Positions 52,674-60,371 of a stretch of 64,000 bases of DNA are shown piece after piece. The notes beneath the pieces are model-generated. The model ran no database searches, had not been told where the DNA came from, and saw only the letters and a list, made by a program, of their open reading frames with translations. How positions within the stretch are numbered: position 1 is the first letter of the stretch; each line of letters starts with the position of its first letter. Origin of the DNA: Janthinobacterium sp. UMAB-56 (GTDB taxonomy: Bacteria > Pseudomonadota > Gammaproteobacteria > Burkholderiales > Burkholderiaceae_D); assembly GCF_900095265.1 (NCBI RefSeq), contig NZ_LT607652.1, forward strand, positions 1-64,000, in the 5' to 3' direction. The translations under genes and the position numbers were made by a program.

Positions 52674-53933
52674 TTACGCTCCATCTGCCCCTGGACCATC
52701 GCTGATGATCCAGTCGGTAAGCTTGCCCTGCAGGTTCACTGGCAGAGCGGCACCGACCGTGAACGACACCGGGCGCGCCGCAGGCGGCAAGCGCTCCCTG
52801 ACCCAGGACGCCAACTGGTCCGGCAGGCGCTCGGCCCCGCCGAAGTGCTCGGCCACCACGAACGCCTTCAGCCGGTGCCCTTCGTCCGCACGCATCAGCC
52901 GCACGTGGGCCTCGCTTACGCCAGGATGGCGCTTGAGCATCTCTGCCACCTGCGCCGGATAAACATTCCTGCCACCAACCTGCACTGCCTGGTCGCGCCG
53001 GCCCACGGGGACGAAACTATTCTCGCCCTGCCAGTCGATCTGATCCTGGCAGTCGCAGCGCAGTTCGGTGCCGTCGGGTGCCTGACGCAGCAAAGTGTCG
53101 GTGGACGCAGAGCGCCGCCAGTGCGGCAGCAAGACATAGGGCCGGCGCGCATCGGTGCGCCAGCCCACACCTGCGGTTTCGCTGCTACCGTATACTTCTG
53201 CCATATACAAGCCGGACGCGGTCAGTTGCAGTGCCACGTCGCGCGGGCATGGCGCGGTTGACGTCACGCCCGCAACACCACCAGGCCAACTGGGCGCGTG
53301 TCGGGCAACGGCGGACCAAAGTTCCGGGTAGCCGATGATCACGTCCCCCTCCGTGGCCTGCGCGATCAACTCCATCGGAAGCATATTTCTCGCATCGATC
53401 AGCGAGGCGCGCACCGGGCCGCATGCCAGTGGGAGTAGCACGCTGAACAGGAAGCCATAAATGTGATGCGCAGGAACGGTATAGATGACGCGCCGCGCAT
53501 GCGGCAGTTGTGCTGCGAAAAAGCATGCCTCTTGCCATAGCATGTCGAGTTTGTGGGGGCAGCACTTGGGCACGCCGCTGCTGCCGGAGGTTTTAAAGCT
53601 CAGCTCGGCGCTGTAATGGTCCAGGCCGTTACTGGCGCAGGCGATCCACTGCTCCAGCGTCGTGCACCCCAGCAACGCTTGGTCGGCGCCACTCTCGTGC
53701 AGATGTAAACAAGCGGAGATTGCCGTCGCAAGGGCGTAGCGCTCCAGTGAGTCGATACCTAAGTCAGCTTCCAGCTGCAGCCCTCCCGGCCACGGCAACG
53801 ACGGCAAACCGGCGCTTCCGCGCCGCATCATGATCAATTCAGCGTGCATGAAGTCCGACACAAAACGGCGCAGCAACTCCCCGTCATGCCACCAGTTGGC
53901 GCAGTGCCGGTATGCTGCTTGAGTCTGTTTCAC
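52674..53933 (-). CDS. pcl: p-Coumarate ligase for PYP chromophore, with ACP-like N-terminus
   Basis: 419-residue ANL-family adenylating enzyme, shorter than plant 4CL (about 540) but like PYP-linked pCL. Motifs: P-loop TSGSSGVPK (115-123), YGSSETAG (248-255), GRRDQAVQVGGRNVYP (311-326) and C-terminal catalytic Lys404 (LQGKLTDW). It should activate p-coumarate for transfer to the PYP cysteine. Residues 18-100 look like an acyl carrier protein: helix 1, then LEADLGIDSLERYAL with Ser62 in the phosphopantetheine position, and TTLEQWIACA as last helix. It starts with GTG at 53933, overlapping the tetR stop by 4 bases; 119 bases separate it from pyp. Confidence 0.85.
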   Translation of the reverse strand: MKQTQAAYRHCANWWHDGELLRRFVSDFMHAELIMMRRGSAGLPSLPWPGGLQLEADLGIDSLERYALATAISACLHLHESGADQALLGCTTLEQWIACASNGLDHYSAELSFKTSGSSGVPKCCPHKLDMLWQEACFFAAQLPHARRVIYTVPAHHIYGFLFSVLLPLACGPVRASLIDARNMLPMELIAQATEGDVIIGYPELWSAVARHAPSWPGGVAGVTSTAPCPRDVALQLTASGLYMAEVYGSSETAGVGWRTDARRPYVLLPHWRRSASTDTLLRQAPDGTELRCDCQDQIDWQGENSFVPVGRRDQAVQVGGRNVYPAQVAEMLKRHPGVSEAHVRLMRADEGHRLKAFVVAEHFGGAERLPDQLASWVRERLPPAARPVSFTVGAALPVNLQGKLTDWIISDGPGADGA

Positions 53934-54535
53934 TTTAAGCCTTCAAGCGCTACTCTGAGCATGTGGCGGACTATATCGTCAGGCGCCATCTTGGTGTATT
54001 TCTGCAAATACTCGACCGCAGGGTCACAGGTTCGAGCGTAATAGCTGAATAATATAACGTCGGTGGGCAGTTCTCGGTTCAACTGCCCCTGCTGCTGTGC
54101 CAGCTTCACCAAGGCCTCGAGCTGCCGGTTCAGTTTCATTACTCGCAGCATGTACTTCACATTGCGGATCAACATGTCGCGCACGTGCGGGCTGGTCGAT
54201 GGCAGGAACGGCAGTCCGCCGTTCAGGCGCACACGCAACGCCCACTCCAGCAGGGACGACAATTTCTGCAGGGGAGTAAGCGCAGTGTCCAGCGCGGCGA
54301 CATAATCGAGCGCGCCGTCAAGCAGCCGTATCAGCGCTTCACCGACTAGCTCTTCCTTTGATTTAAAGTGCTTGTAAAGGCTGGGCTTGGAGATGCCAAC
54401 GGTACCGGCGACGTCATCCATGGTCATCAAGTCATAGCCTTTTTGGCTCAGTACCGCCGTTGCGGCATCAAGGATAGCGTTCTCGCGCAGCTTAAATGCT
54501 TGATTTTTAAAGCTTAGTCTTGGAAGGATACTCAT
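53930..54535 (-). CDS. TetR-family regulator of the PYP operon (inferred)
   Basis: 201 residues. The N-terminal helix-turn-helix is AILDAATAVLSQKGYDLMTM, then DDVAGTVGISKPSLYKHFKSKEEL. The C-terminal ligand domain (ALDYVAALDTALTPLQKLSSLLEW and on) does not reveal its ligand. It is the first gene of the leftward run tetR-pcl-pyp-GGDEF-GGDEF/EAL and overlaps pcl by GTGA. A 12-base palindrome TACTAATCAGTA lies 14 bases before its start, suggesting autoregulation and possibly control of the divergent FAD-oxidoreductase operon. p-Coumarate, its CoA ester or a fatty acid are candidate ligands; none is shown by the sequence. Confidence 0.93.
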   Translation of the reverse strand: MSILPRLSFKNQAFKLRENAILDAATAVLSQKGYDLMTMDDVAGTVGISKPSLYKHFKSKEELVGEALIRLLDGALDYVAALDTALTPLQKLSSLLEWALRVRLNGGLPFLPSTSPHVRDMLIRNVKYMLRVMKLNRQLEALVKLAQQQGQLNRELPTDVILFSYYARTCDPAVEYLQKYTKMAPDDIVRHMLRVALEGLK

Positions 54536-54548
54536 TGGTAATTTTCGA

Positions 54549-54560
54549 TACTAATCAGTA
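54549..54560. promoter_or_regulatory. Candidate TetR operator
   Basis: TACT-AATC-AGTA, arms perfectly inverted around 4 bases, in the 95-base gap between the divergent tetR and FAD-oxidoreductase genes. The surrounding sequence is AT-rich, as promoters are. It is a plausible TetR binding site by position and form; no second copy was seen. Confidence 0.5.
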
Positions 54561-54630
54561 GCTTTTATTATTTGGAGGTAGTAATATTAGCACGTCAGTA
54601 AAAAATGGTCAGAATAATCAACAAAACGAC

Positions 54631-55914
54631 ATGAGCCCGCCACGCAAACGTATCGCCATCATCGGCTCCGGCATTTCAGGCCTGGCCAGCGCCTATTTTC
54701 TCAACCGCAAGCACGACGTCGTGCTATTCGAGTCCGCCGGCTATCTCGGCGGCCACACCAACACCGTGGACGTGACGCTGGAAGGGCGCTGCCATGGTGT
54801 CGATACGGGCTTTTTGGTCTATAACGAGCGGACCTATCCCAACCTTGTGGCGCTTTTCGACGAGCTCGGTGTAGATAGTATCGCCAGCGACATGTCGTTC
54901 GGCGTGTCCATGGACGGCGGCGCGCTGGAATGGGCAGGCGCAAGCCTAGATACCGTGTTCGCGCAGCGCGTCAACGTCGGTTCACCTACCTTCCTGCTCA
55001 TGCTGTGGGACATCCTGCATTTCAACCGCAACGCGGAGCGTTTTCTGCAGTTGTCGAACCAGACCCCGCTGACGCTGGGACAACTTCTGCAGCAGGAGAG
55101 CTATGGCGCGCGCTTCCGCGACGCCTACCTGCTGCCGATGGCGGCGGCAATCTGGTCCAGTTCGCCAAGCGATATCTTGCAATTTCCTGCGGCGACCTTT
55201 TTGCGTTTCTGTCTCAACCACGGTCTGTTGCAGGTCAACGACCGTCCACAGTGGCGCACGGTCGCAGGCGGAGCCTGCCACTATGTCAACAAGATCGCCG
55301 CCACGCTGCCTGACGTTCGTCTGAACACGCCGGTGTATTCTGTGCGGCGCAGCGCGGGCGGCGTTCAGGTGTGGAGCAGCAGCGCGGTCGCCGACGAGTT
55401 CGATGCCGTCGTGTTCGCCACCCACGCGCCGACCACGCTGGCCATGCTGCACGACGCCAGCCAGACAGAGCGCGCCATCCTTGGCGGCGTGCGCTACCAG
55501 CCCAACACGGCCTACCTGCACACAGACGCGAATCTTATGCCAAGGCGGCGCAAGGTCTGGTCGGCCTGGAACTACCTGGCGGGCGCACAGTCGGACGGGC
55601 AGCGTCCAGTGTGCGTGAGCTACTGGCTGAACCAGTTGCAGGCATTGCCATTCGATGCACCGGTGATCGTAACGCTCAACCCGCACACTCTGCCGGCCGA
55701 CAGCAAACTGCTGGCGAAGTTCAACTACGCCCACCCGGTGATGGACCTGGCCACCGTACGCGCGCAGCAGCAGCTGGCGCAGATCCAGGGCAAGGGCGGT
55801 GCCTGGTTCGCCGGCGCCTGGACCGGCTATGGCTTCCACGAAGACGGCCTGAAATCGGCACTGCGCATCTCCGCAGCATTTGACACGGCGCCAGTATGGA
55901 GTGTGCTGTCATGA
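54631..55914 (+). CDS. FAD-dependent amine-oxidase-like oxidoreductase
   Basis: 427 residues. The dinucleotide-binding motif is IAIIGSGISGLASAYFL at the N-terminus, and the C-terminal FAD segment is WFAGAWTGYGFHEDGLKSA. A central VDTGFLVYNERTYPNLVALF and PMAAAIWSSSPSDILQFPAATF match the family found beside DUF1365 and cyclopropane-synthase genes in stress clusters. It may act on membrane lipids or a carotenoid-like substrate. It is first in a run in which each stop overlaps the next start, and it is divergent from tetR. The exact reaction is unknown. Confidence 0.9.
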   Translation: MSPPRKRIAIIGSGISGLASAYFLNRKHDVVLFESAGYLGGHTNTVDVTLEGRCHGVDTGFLVYNERTYPNLVALFDELGVDSIASDMSFGVSMDGGALEWAGASLDTVFAQRVNVGSPTFLLMLWDILHFNRNAERFLQLSNQTPLTLGQLLQQESYGARFRDAYLLPMAAAIWSSSPSDILQFPAATFLRFCLNHGLLQVNDRPQWRTVAGGACHYVNKIAATLPDVRLNTPVYSVRRSAGGVQVWSSSAVADEFDAVVFATHAPTTLAMLHDASQTERAILGGVRYQPNTAYLHTDANLMPRRRKVWSAWNYLAGAQSDGQRPVCVSYWLNQLQALPFDAPVIVTLNPHTLPADSKLLAKFNYAHPVMDLATVRAQQQLAQIQGKGGAWFAGAWTGYGFHEDGLKSALRISAAFDTAPVWSVLS

Positions 55915-56687
55915 AGCAGCCGGCCGCCCAACTGTTGCACGGCCAGGTGACGCATACGCGCCTGCGTCCGGTGCCGCACCGCTTCGTCTATCCGCTATTT
56001 TATGTGCGCTTGAACCTGGCCCGGCTGGACGAATGTCATTCTCGCTGGTTCGGCGTGGACCGCTTGCGGCCGCTGTCGATACGGCGGCGCGACTATGGCC
56101 CGCGCGATGGCTCCAGTCTGGAACAATGGATACGCGCTCTGCTGCGCGACCACCACATCGATGCGGATGGCGAAATCTGGCTGCAAACCTTTCCCCGCGT
56201 TGCTGGCTATGTATTTAATCCCGTCAGCTTCTGGCATTGCCACGACGCGGCTGGCCAGCTGCGCGTCGTGCTGGCCGAGGTTAACAACACCTTCGGCGAA
56301 AGCCACCGCTACCTGATGCGCATCGCCCACACGGAGGGTGGCTCGTCCACGGCCACTGCTGTCAAGCAGATGCACGTGTCGCCGTTCTGCGAGGTGCGGG
56401 GACACTACCGCTTCCGCTTCCGCCTGGACGGTGCCAGCCACTGCACCGGGCTTGATTATCACGACGGCGACGGCGTGCTACTGCGCACCGCGCTTAGCGG
56501 CCGCCCCGTGCCGATGACCGACAGCGCATTGGCTTTTGCCCTGCTGAGCTATCCGCTTCTGGGGCTGGGCATCGTGTTCCGCATTCACTGGCAGGCGTTC
56601 AGGCTCTGGCTGAAACACGTGCCGTTTTTCAGCAAGCCGCCTGCCCCCGCCCATCAAACCACCGTGCACCAGGAGACTGTCCGATGA
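55911..56687 (+). CDS. DUF1365 family protein
   Basis: 258 residues. The family start LLHGQVTHTRLRPVPHRFVYPLFYVRLNL is clear, with later RVAGYVFNPVSFWHCHDAAGQLRVVLAEVNNTFGE and KQMHVSPFCEVRGHYRFRF. DUF1365 proteins nearly always sit between an FAD oxidoreductase and a cyclopropane-fatty-acid synthase-like gene, as here, and are thought to take part in fatty-acid modification. Its start overlaps the upstream stop and its stop overlaps the cfa start, both by 4 bases. Confidence 0.92.
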   Translation: MKQPAAQLLHGQVTHTRLRPVPHRFVYPLFYVRLNLARLDECHSRWFGVDRLRPLSIRRRDYGPRDGSSLEQWIRALLRDHHIDADGEIWLQTFPRVAGYVFNPVSFWHCHDAAGQLRVVLAEVNNTFGESHRYLMRIAHTEGGSSTATAVKQMHVSPFCEVRGHYRFRFRLDGASHCTGLDYHDGDGVLLRTALSGRPVPMTDSALAFALLSYPLLGLGIVFRIHWQAFRLWLKHVPFFSKPPAPAHQTTVHQETVR

Positions 56688-57889
56688 ATCGCACCTTGTC
56701 CACCGCCACGCTGTCCGCCCCCGCTGGCGCCCGGCTATTCCTCAGGCTACTGAACAATATCCGTCACGGGCACCTGGAACTGATCACCCCCTGCGATACG
56801 CGCATGGTGTTCGGCGACGCCCATGCGTCTTCCGGCGCGACGCTCAAGCTGCACGACTGGCGCGCCTGCCAGCGTATCCTGCGCGCGGGTGACATCGGCT
56901 TTGCCGAGGCCTACGCGGCTGGCTGGGCCAGCACGCCCGACCTGACCGCGCTGTTGCGCCTGGCGCTGCGCAACGAAGCGTCGCTGGACCAGTTGGTGTT
57001 CGGCGGCGCGCTGGCGCGCTGCTGGTACCGGCTGCGGCACTGGCTGCGCCCCAACACGCGCAAGGGCAGCCAGCGCAATATCCACGCGCATTACGATATT
57101 GGCAACAACTTCTACCAGTTCTGGCTCGATCCCAGCTGGACGTATTCCAGCGCGCTGTTCGACGGCGACTACGAGCTGACGCTGCAGGACGCCCAGCGGC
57201 GCAAGTACCAGCGTATCATCGACACGCTACAACTACGGCCCGGTCAGTGTGTGCTGGAAATCGGCTGCGGCTGGGGCGGCTTTGCTGAACATGCGGCACA
57301 GCAAGGGATCCACGTGCATGGCGTGACGATTTCGCCGTCGCAGTTGGAGGTGGCGCAGCGCCGCGTGCAGGAGCTGGGGCTGGCCGACCGCGTGCAGCTG
57401 GAGCTGTGCGATTACCGCGACCTGCGTGGCGAGTACGACGCCGTGGTGTCGATTGAAATGTTCGAGGCCGTGGGTGAGCAGTACTGGCAGCAGTATTTCC
57501 ATACCGTCGCTGCGCGGTTGAAGCCCGGTGCACAGGCGCTGGTACAGTCGATCACCATCGGTGAACAGTATTTTGCGCGTTACCGCAGCAGCACCGATTT
57601 CATCCAGCAGTACATTTTCCCCGGCGGAATGCTGCCCAGTGTCGAACGATTCGAACGCCAGGCGGCCCGCAGCGGCCTGCGCCCAGTCGAACGCCACGCC
57701 TTCGGCCGCGACTACGCCGAAACGCTGCGCCGCTGGGATGCTCGTTGCCGCCTGCACCATCCGCAGATCGCGGGCCTGGGCTTCGATGAACACTTCATGC
57801 GGATATGGCATATGTACTTTGCCTATTGCGAGGCTGCCTTTGACGAAGGGCGAACCGATGTTGTTCAATTCCTGCTCCAGAAGGCCTAG
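56684..57889 (+). CDS. cfa: Cyclopropane-fatty-acyl-phospholipid synthase-like methyltransferase
   Basis: 401-residue SAM-dependent enzyme. SAM motif I is VLEIGCGWGGFAEHAAQQ (about 189-206). Preceding segments HAHYDIGNNFYQFWLDPSWTYSSALF and later VSIEMFEAVGEQYWQQYF and YIFPGGMLPS are standard for the CFA family. It methylates unsaturated phospholipid chains, to cyclopropane or perhaps to furan or methylated fatty acids in this cluster type. Such modification protects membranes from acid or singlet-oxygen damage. The co-location with FAD oxidoreductase and DUF1365 is typical. Confidence 0.93.
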   Translation: MNRTLSTATLSAPAGARLFLRLLNNIRHGHLELITPCDTRMVFGDAHASSGATLKLHDWRACQRILRAGDIGFAEAYAAGWASTPDLTALLRLALRNEASLDQLVFGGALARCWYRLRHWLRPNTRKGSQRNIHAHYDIGNNFYQFWLDPSWTYSSALFDGDYELTLQDAQRRKYQRIIDTLQLRPGQCVLEIGCGWGGFAEHAAQQGIHVHGVTISPSQLEVAQRRVQELGLADRVQLELCDYRDLRGEYDAVVSIEMFEAVGEQYWQQYFHTVAARLKPGAQALVQSITIGEQYFARYRSSTDFIQQYIFPGGMLPSVERFERQAARSGLRPVERHAFGRDYAETLRRWDARCRLHHPQIAGLGFDEHFMRIWHMYFAYCEAAFDEGRTDVVQFLLQKA

Positions 57890-57948
57890 TCGGCCATGAC
57901 GTCGCTGTGGCGCCTAGGCCCGGCCACGCCGATGTTCAGGAGACGCGC

Positions 57949-58449
57949 ATGCGCACCCTGAATCGGCCCATCGCTGATCACTTATTTTTTGCTGGCAAAA
58001 TGAACGATACTGAACCACTCCTGACATGGTATGCCTCGCTGACCCCGGACACCGTTGGACGGGCGGGCGAATTCTACGCGGCGGACGCGCAGTTTCGCGA
58101 TCCGTTCAACAATGTTTACGGCGTTGCAGCGATAGAGGCGATTTTCCGCCATATGTTTGACCACACCGAGCAGCCGCGCTTCATCATCGGCGAGCGCGTG
58201 GTGCAGGGCGACCAGGCCTTCGTCACCTGGCTATTCGTGTTCCACTTGCGCGGCGTGCCGTATCAAATCTCCGGCGGCAGCCATTTGCGTTTCAATGTGG
58301 ACGGCCTGGTCGTGATGCACCGCGACTACTGGGATGCCGCCGAAGAGCTGCTGGAAAAGCTGCCACTGATCGGCGCCCCGATCCGATGGCTGCGCGGCCG
58401 CTTCCGCGTGCCGTTGCCCGATGCAGCAACAAAGGGGAGGAAGGCATGA
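57949..58449 (+). CDS. SnoaL/NTF2-like protein
   Basis: 166 residues. It has the NTF2-like fold pattern: FYAADAQFRDPFNNVYGVAAIEAIFRHMF, EQPRFIIGERVVQGDQAFVTWLF and HLRFNVDGLVVMHRDYWDAAEEL. SnoaL-type proteins act as small isomerases, hydrolases or binding proteins. In light/stress clusters they accompany the cfa genes. The ATG at 57949 has CAGGAGA upstream; ATG 58000 (MNDTEPLLTWYASL) would give a more typical length and is a real alternative. The stop overlaps the TspO start by 4 bases. Confidence 0.85.
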   Translation: MRTLNRPIADHLFFAGKMNDTEPLLTWYASLTPDTVGRAGEFYAADAQFRDPFNNVYGVAAIEAIFRHMFDHTEQPRFIIGERVVQGDQAFVTWLFVFHLRGVPYQISGGSHLRFNVDGLVVMHRDYWDAAEELLEKLPLIGAPIRWLRGRFRVPLPDAATKGRKA

Positions 58450-58946
58450 ACGCGGCCCAATCCATCAAGCCGGGCGCATTTCTTCAGTTGGCCGGCTGGA
58501 TCGCGCTGACCGCCGCTTTTGCAGCGCTGGGCGCATTCGCCTCCGTTCACGCGGCCGTGTTTTATGCACAGCTGGACCGCCCCGGCTGGGCGCCGCCGGC
58601 CTGGCTGTTCGGTCCCGTGTGGAGCTTGCTGTATCTGATGATGGCCATCGCCGCCTGGCGCGTCGGTCGTACCGCTGCAAGCCGCGTCTACCCGGCGCTG
58701 CTGCTTTATCTGGCACAGCTGGCGGTCAACGCACTGTGGAGCTGGCTATTCTTTGCCTGGCATCTGGGCGCGGCGGCGTTTGCGTGCATCGTTGTGTTAT
58801 GGCTGATGATCGCGGCGACCATCGTACTGTTCGGCCGCCACGAACGCCTCGCCGCCATGCTGCTATGGCCCTATCTGGCATGGGTCAGCTTCGCCGGGGG
58901 GCTGTGCTTCAGTATCTGGCAGCGCAACCCGTCCCTGCTCGGCTAA
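58446..58946 (+). CDS. tspO: TspO/MBR family tryptophan-rich sensory protein
   Basis: 166 residues with five membrane helices, rich in Trp. Family motifs are YAQLDRPGWAPPAWLFGPVWSLLYLMMAIAAW, then LYLAQLAVNALWSWLFFAWHLGAAAF, and the last helix LLWPYLAWVSFAGGLCFSIWQRN. TspO proteins bind porphyrins and link to light and oxygen responses in purple bacteria. GGGGAGGAAGG lies just before the ATG at 58446, which overlaps the upstream stop. In this island it may guard against porphyrin-driven photo-oxidation, an inference. Confidence 0.94.
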   Translation: MNAAQSIKPGAFLQLAGWIALTAAFAALGAFASVHAAVFYAQLDRPGWAPPAWLFGPVWSLLYLMMAIAAWRVGRTAASRVYPALLLYLAQLAVNALWSWLFFAWHLGAAAFACIVVLWLMIAATIVLFGRHERLAAMLLWPYLAWVSFAGGLCFSIWQRNPSLLG

Positions 58947-58981
58947 ACGCTACAACGCACTATCAACAACAAGGAATTCCC

Positions 58982-59689
58982 ATGACGAATGAAAAGCAGC
59001 TTGACTACCGGGTCGCCGGCACGCCTGCCTCCGCACGCATACGCGCCCGCTTGATGGCAAGCGGTGTCCGTTTCCACGCCAACGACAATATCGCCGACTA
59101 CATCGAAAGCGGCGAAATGGATGAACTGCTGGACGAGGTCAGCCTGCGCATGCAGGGCGTGCTGGAGAGTCTGGTGATCGACACCGCCAACGACCACAAC
59201 TCGCAGGACACAGCGCGCCGCGTGGCCAAGATGTATTTGCTGGAAGTGTTCGGCGGGCGTTACATCCCCCCACCGCCCGTGACAGAATTTCCCAACGCCG
59301 CCAACCTGAACGAGCTGATGATCATCGGTCCGATCACCGTGCGCAGCGCCTGTTCGCACCACTTGTGCCCGGTCATGGGCAAAGTATGGATAGGTGTGAT
59401 GCCCAACCAGCACTCCAACCTGATTGGCCTGTCGAAGTATGCGCGGCTGGCGGGATGGATCATGAGCCGCCCGCAGATCCAGGAAGAAGCCGTGGTCCAG
59501 CTGGCCGAACTGCTGCAGGAAAAGGTCAAGCCGGACGGTTTGGCCGTGATCATGGAGGCCGATCACTTCTGCATGCAGTGGCGTGGCGTTAAAGACAATG
59601 ACGCGCGTATGATCAATAGCGTCATGCACGGTTCTTTCCTCAAAGACCCCGCGCTACGGCGGGAGTTCCTCTCATTGATCAAACGCTGA
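58982..59689 (+). CDS. folE: GTP cyclohydrolase I
   Basis: 235 residues. It opens the imidazole ring of GTP to dihydroneopterin triphosphate, the first step to folate and pterins. Zinc ligands are Cys124, His127 and Cys197 (SACSHHLCP and ADHFCMQW). Other conserved parts are GRYIPPPPVTEFPN, NLIGLSKYARLAGWIMSRPQ and VMHGSFLKDPALRREFL. It differs from the E. coli type in the active-site loop, as do folE copies in stress clusters. Such copies could raise pterin supply for photolyase or cryptochrome antennas. It lies 35 bases after tspO and 22 bases before a BLUF gene. Confidence 0.93.
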   Translation: MTNEKQLDYRVAGTPASARIRARLMASGVRFHANDNIADYIESGEMDELLDEVSLRMQGVLESLVIDTANDHNSQDTARRVAKMYLLEVFGGRYIPPPPVTEFPNAANLNELMIIGPITVRSACSHHLCPVMGKVWIGVMPNQHSNLIGLSKYARLAGWIMSRPQIQEEAVVQLAELLQEKVKPDGLAVIMEADHFCMQWRGVKDNDARMINSVMHGSFLKDPALRREFLSLIKR

Positions 59690-59711
59690 TACACCGTCCA
59701 AAGGAGTTCCT

Positions 59712-60137
59712 ATGCTCGTCCGTTTACTCTATGCCAGCCGCGCTGCGGGCACTATCGATGTCGCTACCATCGGCGCCATCCTTCAGCAGTCTCGCCGCCA
59801 CAATCCGCCCAGCGGCATAACCGGCGTCCTATGCCACAGCGAACGGTTTTACCTGCAGCTGATCGAAGGCGGACGCGAACAGGTCAATATCCTGTATGCC
59901 CGCATTCTCGCCGATGCACGGCACACAGGAGTAACACTGCTGCACTATGAAGAAATGAGCGAGCGTCGCTACGCTGGCTGGACGATGGGACAGACCAACC
60001 TCGACAAGCTTAACCCGGGCACGCTGCTGCGGTACTCGATGCTGCCCGAGTTCGATCCGTTCGCACTTGTCGGAGACAGTTCGCTCTCGCTGGTCGACGA
60101 GTTGATGGCTGGCGCTGCGGTCCTTGGTCGGGCATAA
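59712..60137 (+). CDS. Stand-alone BLUF photoreceptor 2
   Basis: 141 residues. All flavin-switch positions fit the AppA spacing: Tyr7 (LLYASRA), Asn31 (SRRHNPPSGITG), Gln49 (FYLQLIEG), Trp90 and Met92 (YAGWTMG). The domain is followed by a 40-residue C-terminal helix region (PEFDPFALVGDSSLSLVDELM). No output domain is fused. AGGAG lies 6 bases before the ATG. It is last in the fatty-acid/TspO/folE run and 234 bases upstream of the MerR gene. It differs markedly from BLUF 1, so it is not a recent duplicate. Confidence 0.94.
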   Translation: MLVRLLYASRAAGTIDVATIGAILQQSRRHNPPSGITGVLCHSERFYLQLIEGGREQVNILYARILADARHTGVTLLHYEEMSERRYAGWTMGQTNLDKLNPGTLLRYSMLPEFDPFALVGDSSLSLVDELMAGAAVLGRA

Positions 60138-60350
60138 GGGCGACGCGCGATCACATCTGCACGGAAGCTGTCGAGGCATCGGCCGCTTGCGGCGGGTACA
60201 TGTTCAATGTTGTTGCATTTAACTCGAAAAACAGTCGAGTCTGTTCCCGGCTCATGGGGAGTTGGTGTGGCGATGAACTGGATTTGTAGCGGTGTCTTCA
60301 GCGATTTTCGTCTGTTATCTGCCGATTGCACGATATAATCAGGGATTATA
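60138..60350. other. Intergenic region upstream of merR
   Basis: Contains a small inverted repeat (ACTCGA/TCGAGT, 60222-60227 and 60235-60240) without a T tract, so not a convincing terminator, and a TATAAT -10 box at 60334-60339 just before the MerR gene. I see no ORF. Confidence 0.5.
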
Positions 60351-60367
60351 GGTTCATTCTCGGTTCG
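60351..60367 (+). promoter_or_regulatory. GGTTCA-N5-GGTTCG direct repeat, site 1
   Basis: GGTTCA at 60351-60356 and GGTTCG at 60362-60367, 11 bases apart start to start, that is one helix turn. It lies between a TATAAT box (60334-60339) and the MerR start at 60372, where a bound protein would block transcription. The same repeat occurs at 63427 and, inverted, at 63970. Confidence 0.6.
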
Positions 60368-60371
60368 ATTT

